Positions 16,921 through 22,992 of a DNA stretch of 48,107 nucleotides are shown in pieces. The notes beneath the pieces are model-generated. The model saw only the letters and a program-made list of their open reading frames with translations. It did not search any database and was not told the DNA's origin. The DNA comes from JAXGYX01 sp964487355 (GTDB lineage: Bacteria; Bacillota; Clostridia; Saccharofermentanales; Fastidiosipilaceae). The DNA lies in the NCBI GenBank assembly GCA_964487355.1, contig CAZAPS010000013.1, forward strand, positions 1-48,107. Reading direction: 5' to 3'. Every line of letters begins with the position of its first letter. Position 1 is the first letter of the stretch. Made by a program: the position numbers and the translations under genes.

Positions 16921-18297
16921 ATGAATCGTATACTGATCGCGGGGACCGGTAGTGGGTGTGGCAAGACCACCATCACGTTGGGCATCTTAAAAGCTTTGAC
17001 AGACCGCGGTGTCAAGGTACAGCCGTATAAAACCGGACCGGATTTCATCGACCCGCAGTTTCATACATATGTGACCGGTAGGAGCTCGCGGAATCTGGAC
17101 AGCTGGATGTTGACCGCGCCGATGCTTCAGTATTTGGTGACGAAGCATGGCGCCGACGCTGATCTGTCAGTGATTGAAGGTGTGATGGGGTTTTACGATG
17201 GCCGCTTGGCTGATCCTTTGTCCGGCAGCACCGCCGAGCTTTCATCGCACATCCGGACGCCGGTGATTTTAACCGTCAATTGCCGCGGCATGGCGCTTTC
17301 GATCGCCGCCCTGATTAATGGTTTCAAGGGTTTTTTAGACGATCAACCCATTGCGGGGGTCATCTTGAACAACATTCGCCCCCAAACTTACAAGATTCTA
17401 AAACCACAACTTGAACTTTATACCGGCGTCAGGGTAGCAGGATATCTTCCGCCGCTGCCGAACCTGGTTTTGCCCGAACGGCAGTTGGGACTGATGTCGC
17501 CGGAAGAATTGCCTGATTTGGACGAGCAATTGAATCAACTGGGCGCTCAGGTAAATGAGACGATTGATCTGGATCACCTGATTCGTGTTTCAAAGCAGGC
17601 GCCGGTTTTATCCGCTTCCGCGCCCGAAGAACTGAGCGCGGCGCTCGACTGGGCCCGCTCAGGCGAGAGAGAATCAGTGCGTTTAGGCATCGCGCGGGAT
17701 CAGGCGTTTAGTTTTTACTATCAGGACAATCTCGATCTGTTGAGTGAAATGAATGTCGACTGGGTGCCCTTTAGTCCGTTGTCCGACCGATCATTGCCTG
17801 ATGACTTGGACGGGATCTATTTTGGGGGCGGCTATCCCGAGCGATTCGCCGCGTCGCTGGCGGACAATCAGACGATGCGTTTGTCCATTCAAGCGGCAAT
17901 GAATAAGGATTTACCGACCATCGCTGAAGGTGGCGGGTTTCTTTATTTGGGTGAGACGCTGCGGGACGAGACAGGTGACACATACAAGATGTGTGGCGTG
18001 TTGCCGGTCAACGCCCATATGACAGATCGCTTGAGTCGGTTTGGCTATGTGACGCTGCAAGCGCGCGGCGACGGACCAACGCTGGCGAAGGGTGGCATGG
18101 TTAAAGCCCATGAATTTCACTATTCGGCGACTGATAACGATGGGGACGGATTCACCATTCAAAAATCAACAAGTTCCGGCTGGACAGGCGGACATGTCAG
18201 CTCAGTCTTTCAGGCGGCCTATCCACATGTGCATTGGTACGCGAACCCGGTCGCGGCGGCGCGGTTCACTCAGATCTGCAGAGGCAAACGGTTTTAA
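16921..18297 (+). CDS. cbiA: Cobyrinate a,c-diamide synthase with cysteine-less amidotransferase domain
   Basis: ATP-dependent amidation of the a and c carboxylates of cobyrinate. The N-terminal ATP-binding domain (about residues 1-190) has the P-loop GTGSGCGKTT. The C-terminal class I glutamine amidotransferase-like domain (about 255-458) has FGGGYPE and histidines in KAHEFHYS and AAYPHVHWYANP. At the nucleophile elbow, where family members normally read AECGG, this protein reads AEGGG (Gly337, codon 17929-17931). Glutamine hydrolysis by the usual cysteine therefore looks impossible; direct use of ammonia is my inference. GTG 16918 is an alternative start. Confidence 0.92.
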   Translation: MNRILIAGTGSGCGKTTITLGILKALTDRGVKVQPYKTGPDFIDPQFHTYVTGRSSRNLDSWMLTAPMLQYLVTKHGADADLSVIEGVMGFYDGRLADPLSGSTAELSSHIRTPVILTVNCRGMALSIAALINGFKGFLDDQPIAGVILNNIRPQTYKILKPQLELYTGVRVAGYLPPLPNLVLPERQLGLMSPEELPDLDEQLNQLGAQVNETIDLDHLIRVSKQAPVLSASAPEELSAALDWARSGERESVRLGIARDQAFSFYYQDNLDLLSEMNVDWVPFSPLSDRSLPDDLDGIYFGGGYPERFAASLADNQTMRLSIQAAMNKDLPTIAEGGGFLYLGETLRDETGDTYKMCGVLPVNAHMTDRLSRFGYVTLQARGDGPTLAKGGMVKAHEFHYSATDNDGDGFTIQKSTSSGWTGGHVSSVFQAAYPHVHWYANPVAAARFTQICRGKRF

Positions 18298-18380
18298 TTC
18301 AAGTATTCAATTGAATGAAATCATACGGCCTTTGCGGTAAACTATGAACGTCAATATATCGACTGACTGAGGAGATCAAG
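18298..18380 (+). promoter_or_regulatory. Spacer before cobT with palindrome
   Basis: This 83-bp gap interrupts an otherwise tightly packed operon. It contains a perfect 12-bp palindrome ATTCAATTGAAT (18305-18316) and a GAGGAG ribosome binding site for cobT. A TTGAAT/TAAACT pair has a 21-bp gap, too long for a good promoter. It could hold a secondary regulatory site, but nothing decisive is visible. I saw no B12-riboswitch core. Confidence 0.3.
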
Positions 18381-19481
18381 ATGTCTGACACGCAAATTGA
18401 TGACTGGCGACTTTCGCGGGGCGAACTGGTTGAGATCATCGATCAAACCACCGGTCTGGATAAAAATTCGATGGAACAGGCGTCGGCAAGATGGCGGACG
18501 CTCTGTAAACCACTATATTCACTTGGCTATCTGGAAGATCAGATTGTGTTGCTGTCCGGAATGCAAAAGAGCGGCGAGCCTAAACTGGATCGCTGCGCTG
18601 TTTTTATCTTTTGCGCTGATAATGGAGTTGTCAGCGAAGGAGTGAGCCAAACCACTCAGGAAGTGACCGGAACGGTCACGCGCAACTTCGTCAAGGGCAT
18701 CACCACTGTCAACGCCTTTGGCCGCGCGGTGGGCGCGGACATTTTCCCTGTCGATGTGGGGATCGCGGACTTCGCTCCTTATGAAGGCGTGTTCCAAGCA
18801 AAGATCATGAGCGCGGGGACAAACAATATTCTTGTTGGTCCGGCCATGTCGGAAGAGCAGGCATTGGCGGCCCTCGCGGTCGGCTTGAACCGCGCGGATT
18901 GGGCCGCTTCTCAAGGATATGATATTTGTGTGGCCGGTGAGATGGGGATCGGCAACACAACCACGAGCGCCGCTGTGCTAAGCTGCCTTTTGAATGAGGA
19001 TCCCGCGGAGTTGGCTGGACGAGGATCGGGTTTGGATTCCGCCAGGCTGAAAAATAAAATCCGCGTGATTCGTGGCGCTTTGACCATCAATCGACCCAAT
19101 GCCGCCGATCCAATCGACACGTTGGCGAAAGTTGGCGGTCTGGACCTCGCGGCGATGGTTGGGTTCTATATTGGTTGCGCGCATAATCGTCTTCCTGTGA
19201 TTTTGGATGGCATGATTTCCCTTACGGCAGCCCTTGTGGCCGCGCGCGTCGATCCCCTGGCGAATTACTATTTCATCGCGTCGCACAGCCCGAAGGAACC
19301 CGGCGGGGCATTCGCGCTGCGCGCCCTCGAAAAAGAGGCGTATCTCAATCTGAACCTCGCCAACGGAGAAGGCGCCGGCGCTTTGATGTTCTTGCCGATT
19401 CTAAGGATGGCGCTGGCGGCGTACAATGAACTGGCCACTTTTGAAGAAGGCGAGGTTGAGGCTTATCAACCACTGTTTTGA
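18381..19481 (+). CDS. cobT: Nicotinate-nucleotide:dimethylbenzimidazole phosphoribosyltransferase
   Basis: Activates the lower-ligand base (dimethylbenzimidazole or a related base) as alpha-ribazole phosphate for nucleotide-loop assembly. The 366 residues carry family motifs CADNGVVSEGVSQ, GEMGIGNTTTSAAV and the catalytic glutamate in NGEGAGALM near the C-terminus. GAGGAG precedes the ATG. Length is slightly above the usual 350, with the extra residues at the ends. It overlaps the start of cobU. Confidence 0.95.
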   Translation: MSDTQIDDWRLSRGELVEIIDQTTGLDKNSMEQASARWRTLCKPLYSLGYLEDQIVLLSGMQKSGEPKLDRCAVFIFCADNGVVSEGVSQTTQEVTGTVTRNFVKGITTVNAFGRAVGADIFPVDVGIADFAPYEGVFQAKIMSAGTNNILVGPAMSEEQALAALAVGLNRADWAASQGYDICVAGEMGIGNTTTSAAVLSCLLNEDPAELAGRGSGLDSARLKNKIRVIRGALTINRPNAADPIDTLAKVGGLDLAAMVGFYIGCAHNRLPVILDGMISLTAALVAARVDPLANYYFIASHSPKEPGGAFALRALEKEAYLNLNLANGEGAGALMFLPILRMALAAYNELATFEEGEVEAYQPLF

Positions 19482-20094
19482 TGAATTGACATTTCCGGTC
19501 GGTGGACTGGGTTTGGTAATTGGCGGTGGTGGCAGCGGAAAATCACGTTGGGCTGAGAATTTGGCCTGTCATTTAAACAACGAGACATCCGCCTTGACTC
19601 GCTCCGCGGACGGTTCGTCGCCTCTTTACCTTGCGACTTTATTTGTCGGCGCCGATCGGGAGAGCGCCCGGCGTGTGGCCCGCCATCGGAGCCAAAGAGC
19701 AGGAAAAGGATTCGAGACGATCGAGCTTCCCCTTTTGCCGGAAAACAGCGAATCGGTGTCGGCCATACGGCCGCGTGGCCGAGTTGTGTTGCTTGACTGT
19801 CTCGGCAACCTTGCCGCCAATCAGATGTTTTTAACCGATGGACGACTGAGTCCCTCGACGATCAAAAAACAGATAACTGATTTTGTCATTGATCTTAGCC
19901 GACATAGCCGGTACACGATTGTCGTGTCAAATGATTTGTTTTCAAACGCGGAGTCGTTTGCTGACGAGACAAACGCTTATTTGGCGCTGATGGGCGCTCT
20001 CCACCGCCAACTGGCAGCCGGCGCCGGCCTGGTCGCCGAATTGCTTCATGGCATACCTAAGATTCATAAGGGAGGGAACAGCGTTGAGCGATAA
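19456..20094 (+). CDS. cobU: Adenosylcobinamide kinase / adenosylcobinamide-phosphate guanylyltransferase
   Basis: Phosphorylates adenosylcobinamide and transfers GMP to give AdoCbi-GDP. The P-loop GGGGSGKSRWAE is near the N-terminus, and the region carrying the guanylylated histidine is present as RHRSQRAGKGFETIE. A DCLGNLAANQMF segment matches the nucleotide-binding DCLT strand. The start is uncertain. TTG 19456 (AGAAGG 5 bp upstream) is preferred, giving 212 residues; ATG 19426 and TTG 19486 are alternatives. All overlap or abut cobT. A second, degenerate CobU-like domain lies two genes downstream. Confidence 0.88.
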   Translation: MRLINHCFDELTFPVGGLGLVIGGGGSGKSRWAENLACHLNNETSALTRSADGSSPLYLATLFVGADRESARRVARHRSQRAGKGFETIELPLLPENSESVSAIRPRGRVVLLDCLGNLAANQMFLTDGRLSPSTIKKQITDFVIDLSRHSRYTIVVSNDLFSNAESFADETNAYLALMGALHRQLAAGAGLVAELLHGIPKIHKGGNSVER

Positions 20095-20878
20095 GCGATC
20101 CGGATCGATCTTCAACTCATTGTTGTTGTCACTTTCCATGTATTCCATCATTCCGATGCCAAGCCGAGAATTTCATGATACCAATTTACGCTGGGCGCTC
20201 GCCTGGTTTCCGTTAATTGGTGTCATCGAAGGTGGTCTGATCTCCTTATGGTGTTTCGTGGCGCGAAGCTTGAGTCTGAATTCATTTGTCTTTGCCGCGT
20301 TGGCTGTGTCGATCGGCGTTTTGCTCAGTGGCGGCATTCACTTGGATGGGTTTTGTGACAGCGTGGACGCGATCGCTTCCAGACGAGGGCGGGAAGAACA
20401 GCTTAAGATTATGAAAGATCCTCATATTGGACCGTTCGGTGTTTTTTTTGTGAACTTGCTGCTCGTCAGTCAGACCGCTTTTTATTCTCAAGTTTTCAAT
20501 CTGCGTGAACCACGGTTTTGGATCGTGTTGAGCGCGTCCATGGTCATGCAACGCGCGCTTTCCGCTCTGTTGGTGTTGAGCCTGCCCGGAGCGAGAACGG
20601 ACGGGCTGGCCCACATATTTTCCGAAAGAGCGGCTGATTCGGCAAAAATCGTGGTATCCGTCATCACTTCGCTCAGCGCTTTGATCATCGGATTGATCTG
20701 GCGACCGGCGGCTTTTGTCGTGGTGTCAGTGATCGCCCTGTGGTACATTTATTTCCGCTTTTTTTGTCTGCGAAAATTTAATGGCGTGACCGGCGACCTG
20801 GCCGGGATGTTTGTGACTGTTGCCGGATGGATCTCTCTGTTTGGCTTTGCGATCTTAGCGGGAGGTCTGATGACGTGA
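20084..20878 (+). CDS. cobS: Cobalamin (5'-phosphate) synthase
   Basis: The membrane enzyme that joins AdoCbi-GDP to alpha-ribazole (phosphate). The 264-residue product has about six hydrophobic spans and family motifs SMYSIIPMP near the N-terminus and GGIHLDGFCDSVDAIASRRGREEQL... (shown only in part), with the acidic metal-binding residues of HLDGFCDSVDA. TTG 20084 is chosen because GGGAGGG lies 7 bp upstream and it gives the usual N-terminus. The gene overlaps cobU by 11 bp and the next gene by 4 bp. Confidence 0.92.
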   Translation: MSDKRSGSIFNSLLLSLSMYSIIPMPSREFHDTNLRWALAWFPLIGVIEGGLISLWCFVARSLSLNSFVFAALAVSIGVLLSGGIHLDGFCDSVDAIASRRGREEQLKIMKDPHIGPFGVFFVNLLLVSQTAFYSQVFNLREPRFWIVLSASMVMQRALSALLVLSLPGARTDGLAHIFSERAADSAKIVVSVITSLSALIIGLIWRPAAFVVVSVIALWYIYFRFFCLRKFNGVTGDLAGMFVTVAGWISLFGFAILAGGLMT

Positions 20879-21987
20879 TTTGGCTGATAACCGGCGGTTC
20901 CTTTCAAGGTAAACACGAATATGTTAAGCGATTTCCGTCCACTCAAACGGCGGAGTGGTTGACTGCTCTAAGTTTAAATGACGCTTTTCCCGCGGAAGCC
21001 GGATCGAGGTCCGATCGGGCGAGCGCGCGGCAGGTCTTTGTGATTGAGGGCCTTGTGGATCTATTGGATCATTGTCTGGACATGGAGTTGAATTTGACTC
21101 GACATGACAGAGAGGACTCGACCGAATTATCCGAGTGGCTGGGCCGGCTTCGACGGCTCGGCGCCGATCACACCGTTTTTGTGATTCAAAATGAAATGGG
21201 ACAGGGCGTTGTCCCAATCGGAGAGCGTGAACGCCGACGCCGCGACTTGAATGGCCGGCTCTCCCAGTGGATCGCTGCGCTATCGGGATATGTAGTGCGC
21301 CTGTTTTGCGGTCTGCCTGAGGTGCTTAAAGAGCCCGCGCACAGCGTGTTCGCCACACCTGCCTTCTCTTTGTACCTGATTCGCCACGGTGAGACAAAAA
21401 TGAATCGGGAACGACGCTATCTTGGTCAAATGGATGTGCCTTTAGATGAGCCGGGCAGGCAGGCGATCCAACAACTGACCGCTCTTGGGCATTTTCCAAA
21501 ACTGAATTATTACGTTTCGTCACCGCTGAGCCGCTGTCTGCAAACCGCGAAAATCATCTATCCGGACATGGAACCTCGTTTGGTCGATCCGCGCTTCATG
21601 GAGCGTGATTTTGGCGAATTTGAAGGCGAACGATTTGAAGAGCTGATTTTACGCCCTGAGTATGTCGAGTGGCTGGATGGGCAAGGCGCCGGCAGAGCGC
21701 CCGGGGGAGAGTCTCAAGATGAGATCCAGATTCGTCTGCGGGCGGGCTGGTCGGATTTGATTGAGTCCGCGCTGAATGAGGAGAAGGTGTCCGGTGGTCG
21801 ACTCAGTGTTGGACTGATCGCGCATGGTGGTGTGATAATGGAGCTGATGAAAAACCTGGGTTTTTCCGATTATTACAGCTGGCAGTTGACCAATGGCAGT
21901 TGGATTCAACTTTTCTTTGATCAACAAGGCCGGTTGATTGACATTCCGCCACGGATTGGCGGTGGCACAGTGGGGAGGGCGGTTTGA
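20875..21987 (+). CDS. Fusion of a degenerate CobU-like domain and CobC alpha-ribazole phosphatase
   Basis: A 370-residue two-domain protein. Residues 1-~160 resemble CobU: an altered P-loop GGSFQGKHEY and the C-terminal CobU signature NEMGQGVVP followed by RDLNGRLSQWIA. The stretch that would carry the guanylylated histidine is absent. Residues ~165-370 form a histidine phosphatase with the catalytic LIRHGET, DFGEFEG and a second histidine in LIAHGGVI, matching CobC, which removes the 5'-phosphate of alpha-ribazole or cobalamin phosphate. GTG 20875 overlaps the cobS stop (GTGA) and has GGGAGG upstream. The role of the CobU-like half beside a complete cobU is unknown. Confidence 0.85.
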   Translation: MIWLITGGSFQGKHEYVKRFPSTQTAEWLTALSLNDAFPAEAGSRSDRASARQVFVIEGLVDLLDHCLDMELNLTRHDREDSTELSEWLGRLRRLGADHTVFVIQNEMGQGVVPIGERERRRRDLNGRLSQWIAALSGYVVRLFCGLPEVLKEPAHSVFATPAFSLYLIRHGETKMNRERRYLGQMDVPLDEPGRQAIQQLTALGHFPKLNYYVSSPLSRCLQTAKIIYPDMEPRLVDPRFMERDFGEFEGERFEELILRPEYVEWLDGQGAGRAPGGESQDEIQIRLRAGWSDLIESALNEEKVSGGRLSVGLIAHGGVIMELMKNLGFSDYYSWQLTNGSWIQLFFDQQGRLIDIPPRIGGGTVGRAV

Positions 21988-22985
21988 TGAATTGGTATCT
22001 GTTTCTTTGGCTGATCAGTCCTTTAATCGCATTGCTCCTGGATCTTGTGGTTGGAGACCCGTTGCGATTCCATCCGGTGGTTTTGATGGGCCGGTTGATC
22101 AGCATGCTGGCCAAAACACTGCGTTCATATTATGGTGAGAAACCAAAACATCTGCGCAAAGCCGGTGGTCGTCTGGTCATGTTGGTCTGTCTGATCACTT
22201 TCCTGACATATGCCTTGTTGATTTTGGGAGCGGCTTTGATTCATCGCTGGGTGGCGCTGGCTGTTCACATCTTGCTGTCCGCTCAGTTGTTCGCCTGCAA
22301 TGGATTGGGCAAGGCGGCGTTGAATGTCAAAAAAGCACTTGAGAACCATGATTTACCCGGCGCGCGCGAACGGCTTGATCATCTGGTCGGACGGAAAACC
22401 GAGGATCTGAATCAGGAAGAAATTATCAATGGCGCGATTGAATCGGTCGCCGAAAACCTCACGGACGCGGTGATCGCGCCGGCGTTTTGGCTGATCATCG
22501 GAGGTGTGCCTCTGATGGCGGTCTACAAGGCCGTCAACACGATGGACTCAATGATCGGTTACACGACTCAGACGCATGTCGACTTTGGTCGGGCCGCCGC
22601 GCTTACCGATGACGTGCTCAATTATTTACCGGCGCGCTGCGCCGGAGTGTTGGCGGTTGTGAGCGCCGCCTTGCTGCCCGGTTTTTCGGGGAGGGGGGCG
22701 AAACGGACGTTTGTCAGCGACAGGATGAATCATTTGAGTCCGAACAGCGCGCAGACAGAATCTGCTTTCGCCGGAGCGCTGAATTTGCGACTGGGTGGGT
22801 CTCATACATATTTTGGTGAAACCGTAGACAAGCCGATGATAGGTGACGGAAACGACCGGGCGACGCCACAAATGATCGGCAAAAGCGTGATCATGATGCG
22901 TGTGACCTCCGTATTGTTTTTGACTTTGTGTGTCGTGGGCAGTTTGTTAATCGGTTTTTTAACCGGAGAATTGTTGGAACTGTGA
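21987..22985 (+). CDS. cbiB: Adenosylcobinamide-phosphate synthase (CbiB/CobD)
   Basis: The membrane enzyme attaching aminopropanol phosphate to adenosylcobyric acid. The 332 residues include the motifs DLVVGDPLRFHPVVLMGRLI near the N-terminus, NGAIESVAENLTDAVIAP in the middle and KAVNTMDSMIGY, all typical of CbiB. There are about five hydrophobic spans. ATG 21987 overlaps the previous stop (TGATG), with GGGGAGG 8 bp upstream. The substrate aminopropanol phosphate is supplied by the CobD domain of the next gene. Confidence 0.95.
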   Translation: MNWYLFLWLISPLIALLLDLVVGDPLRFHPVVLMGRLISMLAKTLRSYYGEKPKHLRKAGGRLVMLVCLITFLTYALLILGAALIHRWVALAVHILLSAQLFACNGLGKAALNVKKALENHDLPGARERLDHLVGRKTEDLNQEEIINGAIESVAENLTDAVIAPAFWLIIGGVPLMAVYKAVNTMDSMIGYTTQTHVDFGRAAALTDDVLNYLPARCAGVLAVVSAALLPGFSGRGAKRTFVSDRMNHLSPNSAQTESAFAGALNLRLGGSHTYFGETVDKPMIGDGNDRATPQMIGKSVIMMRVTSVLFLTLCVVGSLLIGFLTGELLEL

Positions 22986-22992
22986 GAATGAA

